Source: HdN1 sp052035295
GTDB lineage: Bacteria; Pseudomonadota; Gammaproteobacteria; Pseudomonadales; Ketobacteraceae
NCBI GenBank assembly: GCA_052035295.1
Contig: JBPOHS010000008.1
Span: 17,505 to 81,504 of the forward strand
DNA length: 64,000 nucleotides
Direction of reading: 5' to 3'
Positions 43,247 to 52,087 of the stretch are shown here, piece after piece. The stretch's first letter is position 1; each line of letters opens with the position of its first letter. The position numbers and the translations under genes were made by a program. The notes under the pieces were generated by a model. It saw only the letters and a program-made list of their open reading frames with translations. It ran no database searches and had not been told where the DNA came from.

Positions 43247-44152
43247 TCAAGGGTTCGGTGTCGGCCGGGGGATCGGTGTGAGTTGGCAAAGTTCCAGCCA
43301 GCGCCGGATTCCCTCGCTCCGGTACTTCTCCTTGTGCAGGATGAAATAGAACTTCCTGCGGAAATCCCGGTGGGGCACTTTCAGCTCCACCAGGCTCCCC
43401 CGGCGAAACGCCTCTTCCAGTGTCACCCGCGACAGACATCCGATTCCCAGACCCGCCTCGACCGCCCGCTTGATCGCTTCTGTGTGTTGCAGTTCCAGCG
43501 CGATATTCAACTGCGCGAGCAGCCCACGCATGGCGTTATCGAAGGTCTGGCGTGTGCCCGACCCTTTTTCCCGTACGATCCAGTGGGCGTCCAGTAACTC
43601 GGCGTCGGTCAGTACCGCTTTGTCGAGATACGGATGGTTCGGTGCGCAAAATACCACCAGTTCGTCATCACACCAGGGCTGGATGTCGAGCGCCGGGTGT
43701 TGCAATTCTCCCTCTACCAGACCCAGGTCAAGCTCGAAATTGGCGACCTTGCGCGCAATGGTGGCGGTATTGGCGACTTCCAGGGCCACCCGCGCTCCCG
43801 GATGCAGATTCATGAAGCGCGCCATGACACCGACCGCCAGATAGTTGCCGATCGTCAGTGTCGCGCCGACTTTCAGATCGCCGACGGCCACCTGCTTGAC
43901 CAGGGCCAGCTCCAGCGCCTTCGCCCGTTCATACAGATCCTGGGCTTGCGGCCGGAAGGCCTTCCCCAATTCGTTCAGTTGCAAGCGTTTGCCGACCCGA
44001 TCGAACAGTTGGGCGTCGACATGCCCCTCGAACTCCTTGAGCGCCGCGCTGGCAGCCGACTGGGACATGGCCAGACTATCGGCGGCGCGGCTGATGTTTT
44101 CAAAGTGGGCTGTGGCGAGAAAGACCTGGATCTGACGGAGTGTGAATTTCAT
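43247..44152 (-). CDS. finR: LysR-type regulator, FinR-like
   Basis: A 301-residue LysR regulator with an N-terminal winged HTH (MKFTLRQIQVFLATAHFENISRAADSLAMSQSAASAALKEFE) and the usual substrate-binding domain (about 90-290). It is divergent from fpr, the arrangement of Pseudomonas finR/fpr, where FinR activates fpr under superoxide or sulfite stress. The match rests on context and overall length; the effector is not visible from sequence. Confidence 0.82.
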   Translation of the reverse strand: MKFTLRQIQVFLATAHFENISRAADSLAMSQSAASAALKEFEGHVDAQLFDRVGKRLQLNELGKAFRPQAQDLYERAKALELALVKQVAVGDLKVGATLTIGNYLAVGVMARFMNLHPGARVALEVANTATIARKVANFELDLGLVEGELQHPALDIQPWCDDELVVFCAPNHPYLDKAVLTDAELLDAHWIVREKGSGTRQTFDNAMRGLLAQLNIALELQHTEAIKRAVEAGLGIGCLSRVTLEEAFRRGSLVELKVPHRDFRRKFYFILHKEKYRSEGIRRWLELCQLTPIPRPTPNP

Positions 44153-44259
44153 TATCTATAAAATCGATTAACCAAATAAGAATAACTCATTTTGACGATT
44201 TGAAGGAGGAAGGTAAAGTGCTGTCCAACACAAGAAGTCAGGGGCGGGGAGCAGGTCGT

Positions 44260-45033
44260 ATGTCGAACATGATGAGAGAGAAAGTGCTGAGCGTGCACCA
44301 CTGGAATGACACGCTGTTCAGCTTCACCACCACGCGTGACCCGGGCTTTCGTTTCAAGAGTGGCCACTTCATCATGATCGGTCTGGAACATGAAGGCCGC
44401 CCACTGATGCGTGCTTACAGCATTGCCAGCCCGAACTACGAAGAAACCCTGGAATTTTTCAGCATCAAGGTGCCGGATGGCCCGCTGACGTCCAAGCTGC
44501 AGAAAATCCAGGTCGGCGATGACATCATGATGAGCAAGAAGCCGACGGGAACGCTGGTCCTTGACCACTTGATTCCAGGTCGCAATCTCTGGCTGCTGAG
44601 CACGGGCACCGGTTTGGCCCCGTTCATGAGCATCATCCGCGACCCGGAAACGTACGAACAGTATGACCGTGTCATCGTCACGCACGGGGTTCGTTTCCTG
44701 TCCGAGCTGGCCTATGCCGACTTGATCACCAGGGAACTGCCCGAGAACGAGTTTTTCGGCGAAGCCGTGCGCGAGAAGCTGATTTACTTCCCCACGGTAA
44801 CGCGTGAGCCGTTCCGCAATCAGGGCCGTCTGACCGATTTGCTGGCGAGTGGCGAGCTGGAACAAAAGTGTGGCTTGCCCCGCGTCAATCTTGAAAATGA
44901 CCGTTTCATGCTGTGCGGCAGCCCGAGCATGCTCAAGGATTTCTGCGCCATTCTTGATGGCATGGGCTTCCAGGAAGCGCGTCACGGTGATCAGGGGCAC
45001 TATGTGATTGAGCGCGCCTTCGTCGAGAAGTGA
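44260..45033 (+). CDS. fpr: Ferredoxin-NADP+ reductase Fpr
   Basis: A 257-residue FAD enzyme that moves electrons between NADPH and ferredoxin or flavodoxin. The FAD-binding RAYSIASPNYEE, the nicotinamide-site STGTGLAPFMSIIRDPETYE, and the C-terminal HGDQGHYVIERAFVEK match bacterial Fpr. I chose the ATG at 44260 (MSNMMREKVLSVHHW) because this is the family start; GCAGG is upstream. A strong terminator at 45105-45137 follows. It could supply electrons to the suf and desaturase systems (inference). Confidence 0.95.
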   Translation: MSNMMREKVLSVHHWNDTLFSFTTTRDPGFRFKSGHFIMIGLEHEGRPLMRAYSIASPNYEETLEFFSIKVPDGPLTSKLQKIQVGDDIMMSKKPTGTLVLDHLIPGRNLWLLSTGTGLAPFMSIIRDPETYEQYDRVIVTHGVRFLSELAYADLITRELPENEFFGEAVREKLIYFPTVTREPFRNQGRLTDLLASGELEQKCGLPRVNLENDRFMLCGSPSMLKDFCAILDGMGFQEARHGDQGHYVIERAFVEK

Positions 45034-45104
45034 TTGTCCGCAGGCGCTGATTGGGTCTGAACGCGTAGCGATCAAGCCAGCGTTTGCGCGGTGGCTGTGC
45101 AAGT

Positions 45105-45137
45105 AAAAGGGGGTGTTCCCGGGAACACCCCCTTTTT
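45105..45137 (+). terminator. Rho-independent terminator after fpr
   Basis: GGGGGTGTTCCC (45109-45120) pairs with GGGAACACCCCC (45121-45132) after AAAA, followed by TTTTTT. A long perfect stem. Confidence 0.92.
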
Positions 45138-45261
45138 TATTGTGTTACCGAAAATGTCTAAAACTCGCGCTAAACGCGTTGTATAACCCTATATTCCTCT
45201 GTAGAATATCCGCATCAGTTTGTATAGCCAGCCCTTTTAATGAAGTTGGGGACATGTTCTC

Positions 45262-45978
45262 ATGGAAAATCAGCAAGATCGCGCCCCGGAAGCGCAAGAC
45301 AACGCCTTCCTGAATGCATTGCAGCGCGAGACCGAGCGTCAATTGGACGAATCGTCTGACACCACGTTCAGTTTTCCGTTGCCTGGACAGAACGCCAAAG
45401 CCAACGTCCTGTTTTATTCCATCGGTGTCTTCGCTCGCAAAGGCATCGCGGAAACCACGGTGCAGGATTTGCTCGAAGCCGCCAATGTCTCACGCCGGAC
45501 TTTCTACAAGTATTTCAAGAACAAGGTCGATGTGCTGGAAAGCATCTACGAGATTGCGACCAACATGTTGATCACCCGCTTCCGGGCGCAAATGGGGCAA
45601 TCCAGCGTGGCCGATTTCGTTGTGCGCTGCGTGAGTCTGTATTTCGATTACCACACCACGCTGGGCCCGCTGGTGCGCATGATGACCGAAGAAGCGCGCC
45701 GTTCCGATTCGCCGCTGGCCCAGCATCGTGAGAAAACCATCGATCACCTGGTGCACCTGTTCGACGACAAATACTTCGAAACGGTGGGCGTGCGTCTTGA
45801 TCCGCAGGTGTATTACGCCCTGATCTGGGCCATGGAAAGCGCCAGTATCAATTTGCTGACCAACACCGAGTGCACGCCACAGGATGTTGAACGCTGCAAG
45901 AATGTCATGGCGGCCATCGCCGCGCGCGTGATGGTCAACAACCCCGAAGAAGGCATTCCACTTCCCCGGATGGGTTGA
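45262..45978 (+). CDS. TetR-family regulator
   Basis: A 238-residue protein with an N-terminal extension of about 40 residues before the TetR HTH (about residues 47-95: FYSIGVFARKGIAETTVQDLLEAANVSRRTFYKYFKNK). The C-terminal ligand domain shows no motif that tells the inducer. The stop is followed five bases later by the end of the convergent DUF1653 gene. It is a candidate for binding the palindrome at 9034 and 34131, but nothing links them directly. Confidence 0.85.
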   Translation: MENQQDRAPEAQDNAFLNALQRETERQLDESSDTTFSFPLPGQNAKANVLFYSIGVFARKGIAETTVQDLLEAANVSRRTFYKYFKNKVDVLESIYEIATNMLITRFRAQMGQSSVADFVVRCVSLYFDYHTTLGPLVRMMTEEARRSDSPLAQHREKTIDHLVHLFDDKYFETVGVRLDPQVYYALIWAMESASINLLTNTECTPQDVERCKNVMAAIAARVMVNNPEEGIPLPRMG

Positions 45979-45983
45979 TTGAC

Positions 45984-46253
45984 TCAGTCCGGCGCCATCC
46001 ACTGAAAGCGTGGGGTCAGGGTTCCGTCCCGCTCCACGTAGTCCACGAAATTGCTCAACGGCCTGAGCCACAAGCCTCTTTCACCGTAAAGTGCGCGATA
46101 CACCACCATGAATTCTTCGGTCTCGCAGTGTTGTGCCACATCGAGCACTTGATAATATTGCCCCTTGAAATGGCGATAGATGCCTTTGCGCAGGCGATCA
46201 CTGCCGGTGTCCTGCGGGTGGCTGGAGGTTTGCTTCGTGATTGTGTCTGGCAT
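45984..46253 (-). CDS. DUF1653 domain protein, 89 residues
   Basis: A small cytosolic protein. The segment KGIYRHFKGQYYQVLDVAQHCETEEFMVVYRALYGERGLWLRPLSNF is the DUF1653 core, a short beta-rich domain of unknown function common in Proteobacteria. The ATG at 46253 was chosen because it gives the usual length; the frame extends upstream to 46553 only by overlapping the divergent 7TM gene. A distant AAAGGA is upstream. Confidence 0.82.
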   Translation of the reverse strand: MPDTITKQTSSHPQDTGSDRLRKGIYRHFKGQYYQVLDVAQHCETEEFMVVYRALYGERGLWLRPLSNFVDYVERDGTLTPRFQWMAPD

Positions 46254-46392
46254 GAGGTGATGTCCTTTGGCAAAGACGGTCGGGCCGATCGCGTTAAGCG
46301 GGGTTGCGCGTCGGGTTTTCCTTAGTGCCGGTTTTACTTGAATTCGATAACCTCGTAAAGCGCTCCACGACAGGACGCGCCAGGTAGCGGAA

Positions 46393-48261
46393 ATGAAACA
46401 TGTGCGTGGCTGGCTGTGGGTGCTGTGGGGTTGGTGTTTCCTGATCACTGCGCATGCCAGCGTGCGCCTGGATGAGACGCAGGCGCTCTTCGCCACGACA
46501 CCCTCGCTGCAATATTTTCTCGATAGCAGCCGGCTGGTTACCATTCGCGACATGTTGGCCGCGCCCGATCGATACCCGTGGGCGACAAGTCAGGATGATA
46601 TTCTCAATCTGGGTTATCAGCGTGGAGCGGTCTGGATTCGGCTGGAGATTGAAAACGCCAGTTCGCGCGACGATTGGGTGCTGGCCGTAGAGAGCCCGTT
46701 ATTGCGCAGTCTCGATGCCTTCTATGTGCGGGAAGGCAAGCTGCAGGAAATTTACCAGACAGGTGACCGCTTCGAGTTTGCGGCACGCCCCATGGCGCAC
46801 CGTAATTTTCTGTTCCCCTTGCAACTGCCGCCGCAGCAACGGTTGACCCTGTATCTGCGGGCCGAATCGCCGTCAACGCTGGCTTTCCCGATTCATGTCC
46901 ATAACATGCGCAACTATATGCAGGCCGACAACAGGCATACCTGGCTGTATGGATTGTTGTGTGGCTTTGTGTTGGTGATGTCGCTCTACAATTTCTTTGT
47001 TTTCACGGCCACGCGTGACATTAGCTACCTGTATTACGCGCTGTTTTCGGTGGGATTGAACTTTTACCTGCTGTCTATGCAGGGGTTCGGATATCAGTAC
47101 CTGTGGCCGGACAATATCTATTTGCAGCAAAAATCCAATGCGATGTCGATGGCGCTCTCGCTGCTGTTTGGTGCCCTGCTGGCAAATTCGTTTTTGCGCC
47201 TGCAAGACTCAATGCCGGCCATGGCCACTGTTTTTCGCACATTGGCGGGGATTGCGCTGGTCATGATGTTTGCCTGTTTGGTGGCAGATGAATATTTCGT
47301 CATTCAGGCGGGTGTGTATCTCACCATGGTGTCCTGTCTGCTGGCCCTGGTGGCTGGCCTGGTGCTGTGGCTGCGGGGGCGCTACGAAGCCCGCTTTTTC
47401 GTGCTGGGCTGGTGTGTCTTTCTGGGGGCCGCGCTTTTGTTTGCAGCGGCCTCGCTGGGCTACATTCCGTATGATCTGGATATTCGCCATGCGCTTGAGG
47501 CCGGTATCGTTGTGCAGCTGGTGTTGCTCGCGTTTGCGCTGGCGGATCGTATCAATCATGAACGGCAGCTGCGCTATACGCTCGAAGAACAAAGTCGCCA
47601 TTATCAGCGCCAGCATCTTCTTGCCAAGGAGCGTGCGCTGGAGCGTGAAATTTTTCTCAAGGAGGAGCTGGAGCGGCGGGTCAGCGAACGAACCAGCGAA
47701 CTCAATGACACGCTTGAAAAACTGTCAACGGCGCATCGTCGCCTGGAGCGTATCAATCAGCTGGATGATGTGACCGGCCTGTATAACCAGAATTATTTCT
47801 TCGACTTGATGCGGCGCGAGTGGGAGCGCGCGCAACGTGACCAGCGGTGCCTGTCGTTGATCGTCATTGAGCTCGACGATTTTTCCCTGATTGGTGAGCG
47901 CCATGGTGATGTCGTGCAAACAGAATCGCTCAAACGGGTGGCGGGCATGTTGCGGGAAGCCTTTTCGCGACCTGCCGATGTGGTCGCCCGTTATGGTGAC
48001 AAGGTGTTTGGTGTTTTGCTGCCGGAAACGGAATTGCATGGGGCCAGACAATTGTCAGTGCGTCTCTGTGAGAAGCTGGCATCTGCGCCGCATGACTTCG
48101 GTTTGTGCCGTCTGCAGCTGACCTTGAGTGTCGGTATTGCGATGGGTGTGCCAGGGGCTGGGCAGGGGGCGATGGATCTGTTGGACACGGCAGAAAGTGC
48201 GTTGTATGTGGCGCATAATAACGGGGGGAATCAGGTGCAGACCGCAACGGTCAGCACCTGA
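46393..48261 (+). CDS. 7TM-DISM sensor with degenerate GGDEF domain
   Basis: A 622-residue inner-membrane signalling protein. Order: signal peptide (MKHVRGWLWVLWGWCFLITAHA), 7TMR-DISMED2-type periplasmic domain (about 35-165), seven-helix region (about 175-380), coiled coil (about 385-450), GGDEF-like domain (about 455-612). The GGDEF signature is RYGDKVFG, so the catalytic residues are lost and cyclase activity is unlikely; it may bind GTP or act as a receptor. It is close in layout to the EAL protein at 10343. Confidence 0.9.
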   Translation: MKHVRGWLWVLWGWCFLITAHASVRLDETQALFATTPSLQYFLDSSRLVTIRDMLAAPDRYPWATSQDDILNLGYQRGAVWIRLEIENASSRDDWVLAVESPLLRSLDAFYVREGKLQEIYQTGDRFEFAARPMAHRNFLFPLQLPPQQRLTLYLRAESPSTLAFPIHVHNMRNYMQADNRHTWLYGLLCGFVLVMSLYNFFVFTATRDISYLYYALFSVGLNFYLLSMQGFGYQYLWPDNIYLQQKSNAMSMALSLLFGALLANSFLRLQDSMPAMATVFRTLAGIALVMMFACLVADEYFVIQAGVYLTMVSCLLALVAGLVLWLRGRYEARFFVLGWCVFLGAALLFAAASLGYIPYDLDIRHALEAGIVVQLVLLAFALADRINHERQLRYTLEEQSRHYQRQHLLAKERALEREIFLKEELERRVSERTSELNDTLEKLSTAHRRLERINQLDDVTGLYNQNYFFDLMRREWERAQRDQRCLSLIVIELDDFSLIGERHGDVVQTESLKRVAGMLREAFSRPADVVARYGDKVFGVLLPETELHGARQLSVRLCEKLASAPHDFGLCRLQLTLSVGIAMGVPGAGQGAMDLLDTAESALYVAHNNGGNQVQTATVST

Positions 48262-48291
48262 TGTCGAACGGCCTGCGTCCTTTGACGAATC

Positions 48292-48606
48292 TCAGGCGTC
48301 GGCTTTCTCTTTTTCCTGCAGGACCTGATCAACCTGTTTGGCGTCTTCCAGGGATTCGAACAGATCGCTGGCCATGTCGCCCACCAGTTTGTTGATCTCG
48401 CGGATTTTGTCATACACAAATCCGATGGGCTGCAACACGAGCTCGCGCTTTTCCTGGGTTTCGTCATCGAGCAGGCCGGCGCGTTCGGCGGCTTCAAACG
48501 GGATCATGGCGATCGCCTTGTGTACTTCCTCGACGCTGGTCGCGCCCTTGTCGATCGCTTCCTGCACCATGTCCTTGAGCATTTCGAGACGGTTTAACAA
48601 TGCCAT
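48292..48606 (-). CDS. Small helical protein downstream of desaturase genes (orf4)
   Basis: A 104-residue acidic, helical, soluble protein (MALLNRLEMLKDMVQEAIDKG..., VYDKIREINKLVGDMASDLFESLEDAKQV). No cysteine or recognised motif. It begins 10 bases after the previous small gene, so it is the fourth gene of the desC-desB transcript. The end KEKADA suggests a free tail. Function is unknown; the amphipathic helices resemble phasin-like or membrane-surface proteins. Confidence 0.75.
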   Translation of the reverse strand: MALLNRLEMLKDMVQEAIDKGATSVEEVHKAIAMIPFEAAERAGLLDDETQEKRELVLQPIGFVYDKIREINKLVGDMASDLFESLEDAKQVDQVLQEKEKADA

Positions 48607-48616
48607 GGTCGTGTCC

Positions 48617-48940
48617 TCATTGTGATTGTGGTTTGGTCAACAGCTTGATGTTGTCGCGGTGTTGATACGTGCCCAGCAGTTCCGCCATGGCCAGCCCGAC
48701 GCGGCGGTTGATGTCGCGTACAAACTGATAGCTCTTGCTGATGCGCTTCTGCCGCATCTCGTTGAGAGTCTGGGCTTCGAACACCGGTTTGTCGGCATGA
48801 TGTTGCACGTCATGCACAAAGTTGTCGACCGTTTTGTGCAGGTCTTCGACCAGCGTGATGGTGCGATCGATGCCGATATGAAAAAAATTGCTATACACAA
48901 TAAGCGTTTGCGCGCTGATCATCGGGACTTTGCGATTCAT
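48617..48940 (-). CDS. Small helical protein coupled to desB (orf3)
   Basis: A 107-residue protein (MISAQTLIVYSNFFHIGIDRTITL, then HKTVDNFVHDVQHHADKPVFEAQTL and RKSYQFV-like KSYQFVRDINRRVGLAMAELLGTYQ). The ATG at 48940 overlaps the desB stop in an ATGA, which favours this start over the internal ATG at 48922. Phasin-like helical pattern, no family recognised. Its coupling to the desaturase suggests a job in fatty acid desaturation or lipid surfaces. Confidence 0.78.
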   Translation of the reverse strand: MNRKVPMISAQTLIVYSNFFHIGIDRTITLVEDLHKTVDNFVHDVQHHADKPVFEAQTLNEMRQKRISKSYQFVRDINRRVGLAMAELLGTYQHRDNIKLLTKPQSQ

Positions 48941-50004
48941 GCGGGCAATACCTCCATGACAGGTGGTTTTGAATATTTCACGATCCGCTGTACGACGGTC
49001 TTGTACTGATCGAAAAAGCTGCCGGTATTGTAGGGCAGGCCATGTTTCTCGCAGATTTCACGTACGCGAATCGACATTTCCGGGTAACGGCAGGCGGGGA
49101 TGTCCGGGAAAAGATGGTGCTCGATCTGGTAACTCAAGTGGCCGCTCATCATGTGCAGCAGTTTGCTGCCCTCGAAATTCGAGGATCCCAGCAATTGGCG
49201 GTAATACCAGTGTCCGCGGGATTCGTTGCGGCATTCTTCTTCCGGGAAGGACTGCGCCGACTCGGTAAAGTGGCCGCAGAAAATGATGGTGGAAGCCCAC
49301 AGATTGCGCGCCAGGTTGGCGATGGCGTTACCTGCCAACACCTTCAGGAAAAACGGGCCTGCCAACGCAGGAAAGAAAATGTAATCCTTGAACACCTGTT
49401 TGCTGCTCTTGCTGAAAAATTCCTTGAGGAATTTTTTCTTGTCCTTGAGCTTGATTTCGCCGCTGCGGAGTTTTTCAGTCTCCAGTTCGTGCAGGCCAAC
49501 ACCCCATTGAAAAAATACGCTCAGCAGCACGTAGTAAATGAACTGGAAGCGGTAGCCGAAATGCCAGGGCGTGTCATCGGAAAGTCGCAGCAAGGCATAA
49601 CCGTAATCACGATCCTTGCCGAGAATATTGGTGTAGGTGTGATGCTCGTAATTGTGCGTGCGTTTCCAGCTTTCTGCATCGCACACGGTGTCCCATTCCC
49701 AGGTGCTGGAATGAATGCGTGAATCGTTCATCCAGTCATATTGGCCATGCATGACGTTATGGCCGATTTCCATGTTTTCCATGATTTTGGCCACACTCAG
49801 GGCAGCCACGCCGGCGCCGAAACCAATCGGCGTGAAACTGAAATGTAGCAACGCGCGACCGGCGACTTCCAGTGTGCGTTGTTGGCGAATGATCTTGCGG
49901 ATGTAGTCGGCATCCTTTTCACCCAGATCTGCTCGCACGGCATCGCGCAATGCGTCGAATTCCACGGCAATCTGGTCGAGGGTTTCCTTGGCTGGTTTTT
50001 TCAT
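48937..50004 (-). CDS. desB: Acyl-CoA delta-9 fatty acid desaturase (DesB-like)
   Basis: A 355-residue membrane di-iron desaturase that makes unsaturated acyl chains using O2 and electrons from the partner reductase. The three histidine boxes are GHNVMH (HxxxH), HNYEHH (HxxHH) and QIEHH. AGGAGA lies upstream of the ATG at 50004. In Pseudomonas aeruginosa the same order desT, desC, desB is known (PA4890-PA4888). The stop overlaps the next small gene. Confidence 0.93.
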   Translation of the reverse strand: MKKPAKETLDQIAVEFDALRDAVRADLGEKDADYIRKIIRQQRTLEVAGRALLHFSFTPIGFGAGVAALSVAKIMENMEIGHNVMHGQYDWMNDSRIHSSTWEWDTVCDAESWKRTHNYEHHTYTNILGKDRDYGYALLRLSDDTPWHFGYRFQFIYYVLLSVFFQWGVGLHELETEKLRSGEIKLKDKKKFLKEFFSKSSKQVFKDYIFFPALAGPFFLKVLAGNAIANLARNLWASTIIFCGHFTESAQSFPEEECRNESRGHWYYRQLLGSSNFEGSKLLHMMSGHLSYQIEHHLFPDIPACRYPEMSIRVREICEKHGLPYNTGSFFDQYKTVVQRIVKYSKPPVMEVLPA

Positions 50005-50030
50005 AGGGTTTTCTCCTGTGCTTGCGCTCG

Positions 50031-51161
50031 TCAAATATCGAGCGTGAGATCCGTTTCCGGGGTGCTGATGCAGAGTTGGATGATTTCTTCGCCGGCGTCA
50101 GACACTTCGCCGGTGATCAGGTTGCGGACGCGCCCTTCCGTCTTTTTGCACTTGCAGGTATGGCAGATGCCCATCCGGCAGCCCGCTTGTGGGCGCAAGC
50201 CGTTGGCCTCGGCCGTGGCCAGTAACGTCTGTTGTGCGCTGCCACTGAGGACGAGCTCCGTGTGCTGCAGGCGGATTTCATGTGTCGCCTGACTGTCGTG
50301 CCGGACGGCGATACCACCGAAATGTTCGCTGATCACTGGAATGCCTGCCGCACGGGAAGCTTCCAGCAAGCCCTTCGTGGTTTCGGTAAAACCTGCGGGG
50401 CCGCACACATAAATCTGTTTGGGAATGCGCTTTTCGAGCGCTTTTTCCAGTTGGGTGGCATCTATGCGTCCCTGGAACGTGGCACGTGACTGCTCGTCGC
50501 GGGTAGCCGTGGTGAGCAGTTTGAAGCGCGGGCAAGCCTTGGCAATTGCCAACAGTTCCTGCAGGAAAATGAAATCGTTCTGCGTTCGGGCGGAGTAGAG
50601 CAGGGTGACCGGTACGGGAAATTCCTGTTCGACCAGTGCCCTCAGATGCGACATGACCGGTGTAATGCCAGAACCCGCCGCGATGTAGAGCAGGGTGCCA
50701 TCCAGTGTGTCAGGTAGCAGGAACTTGCCCGTTGCTGGCGACAGGCTCATGCGGGTGCCGACGCGCGCATGCTGGTGCAGGAACGGGCTGACGCGTCCGT
50801 CGGGGGTTTGCTTGATCGTGAGATCCACGGTGCCGTTCTTGGCAAGGTGGTTCGGTGTGCTGGCGATCGTGAACGTGCGTATCAGCGTGCGACCATTGAC
50901 CTCGATCTCCAGCGCCACATGTTGTCCCGCTTGAAACCCTTTCCAGCGGCGTTGCGGCCGCAGGGTGAAGGTTTGCGTGTCGGCTGTTTCGCGGTGGAGG
51001 GCCTCGAGGGTTGCCAGGCTGCGGCCCGGCGCCCAGTCAGGATCGACGGCTTGCAGCAGCGGGGAAAAGTAGTCTGCGGCGCTGCGGCCTGTGAACAGTG
51101 CGTCGTTCAGCCAGTGGCGCAGCTTCATGGCGGGCGTGGTGTTGCCAGTGTTTGTCTTCAT
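50031..51161 (-). CDS. desC: Ferredoxin reductase-type electron donor DesC
   Basis: A 376-residue flavoprotein with an N-terminal FAD domain (RTFTIAST), a NAD-binding domain (AAGSGITPVMSHL) and a C-terminal plant-type [2Fe-2S] ferredoxin domain with CRMGICHTC and a distal QLCIS, giving the C-x4-C-x2-C...C pattern. It passes electrons from NAD(P)H to the desaturase. It is the first gene of the operon and lies right behind the operator at 51181-51196. Confidence 0.93.
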   Translation of the reverse strand: MKTNTGNTTPAMKLRHWLNDALFTGRSAADYFSPLLQAVDPDWAPGRSLATLEALHRETADTQTFTLRPQRRWKGFQAGQHVALEIEVNGRTLIRTFTIASTPNHLAKNGTVDLTIKQTPDGRVSPFLHQHARVGTRMSLSPATGKFLLPDTLDGTLLYIAAGSGITPVMSHLRALVEQEFPVPVTLLYSARTQNDFIFLQELLAIAKACPRFKLLTTATRDEQSRATFQGRIDATQLEKALEKRIPKQIYVCGPAGFTETTKGLLEASRAAGIPVISEHFGGIAVRHDSQATHEIRLQHTELVLSGSAQQTLLATAEANGLRPQAGCRMGICHTCKCKKTEGRVRNLITGEVSDAGEEIIQLCISTPETDLTLDI

Positions 51162-51180
51162 GGGTGCCTCCCTGTTTCAT

Positions 51181-51196
51181 GTGTACAGTTGTACAC
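51181..51196. promoter_or_regulatory. DesT-type operator GTGTACAGTTGTACAC
   Basis: Perfect 7-2-7 inverted repeat 19 bases upstream of the desC start codon. Repression of desC-desB by the divergent TetR-type regulator is expected. Related GTGTACA sites occur at 51290 and 51397. Confidence 0.7.
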
Positions 51197-51285
51197 TTTG
51201 GTGTGAACGGGTGTCAATAATATGGAGCTTGAAAATTTTATTAAGTTTAAAAAACACAATAAAAACAACGCATTAAATAATATTG

Positions 51286-51309
51286 AAATGTGTACAACTG
51301 GACACATTT
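51286..51309. promoter_or_regulatory. Second operator, AAATGTGT...ACACATTT
   Basis: Outer arms AAATGTGT (51286-51293) and ACACATTT (51302-51309) are perfectly inverted. The central GTGTACAACTGGACAC (51290-51305) is a one-mismatch version of the first operator. A half site GTGTACA at 51397-51403 lies beside the desT start, so the three sites are spaced about 108 bases apart. Confidence 0.65.
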
Positions 51310-51427
51310 ACTTGGGTGTGTTGTAGTGGGTCATGTTTTGAGCGGTCTTGCGGAGGCGGGCAGGTATGCCCCAATGCGACCGTCACCCGGGTTTTTGTGT
51401 ACAATCGCGTTCTTACAGGTGGCAGTG

Positions 51428-52087
51428 ATGGGGTTGGCGGTGAGACGAATCGAAAAAAAGGTGCACACGCGTCAGGCGATGATGATGGCCGCCTTGCAGT
51501 TGGTGGAGTCAGGCCAGCACTTTTCCAGCCTGAGCATTCGTGAGGTCACCCGGCAAACCGGAGTGGTGCCAACGTCGTTCTATCGCCATTTTCGGGACAT
51601 GGATGATCTTGGCCTCAATCTGGTGGATGAACTCAGCCTGATCCTGCGTCAATTGATGCGGCAGGCGCGTGAGAACACTACCGACCCGACGTTGATGATT
51701 CGTAATTCCATGGATTTTTACATCTCGCAGCTCGACGAGAATCGTCCGTTCCTGGTGTTTCTGACGCAGGAATTGACGGGAGGTTCTCAGGCTGTTCGGC
51801 AAGCCATTCGCGGGGAACTGAACTTCTTCGCGCATGAGCTGGTGTCTGACCTCAACCGTTACCGGTTGTTGCCGCACATGTCGCGCGAGATGCTGGAAAT
51901 CGCCGCTCAACTGACGATCCAGATCGTGGTGATGTCAACGGTCGAATTGCTCGACACGCCGAAAACGCTGACGGCGCAGCGCGATGCCCTGCGCCAGCGT
52001 ATGGTTCGGCAGATTCAGCTGGTCTTTCTTGGGGCTGCGCATTGGCAAGAGGGTGGCCCGAAGGCAGAGACTCCCGTCGCCAGTTAA
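51428..52087 (+). CDS. desT: TetR-family fatty-acid repressor, DesT/FabR-like
   Basis: A 219-residue repressor with the FabR/DesT signature LSIREVTRQTGVVPTSFYRHFRDMDDLGLNLVDE in its HTH region. Members of this group sense the ratio of saturated to unsaturated acyl-CoA. I chose the ATG at 51428 because it has AGGTGG upstream and matches FabR length; the frame runs open to 51290 but through operator DNA. It is divergent from desC. Its stop overlaps that of the convergent rhombosortase gene. Confidence 0.92.
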   Translation: MGLAVRRIEKKVHTRQAMMMAALQLVESGQHFSSLSIREVTRQTGVVPTSFYRHFRDMDDLGLNLVDELSLILRQLMRQARENTTDPTLMIRNSMDFYISQLDENRPFLVFLTQELTGGSQAVRQAIRGELNFFAHELVSDLNRYRLLPHMSREMLEIAAQLTIQIVVMSTVELLDTPKTLTAQRDALRQRMVRQIQLVFLGAAHWQEGGPKAETPVAS

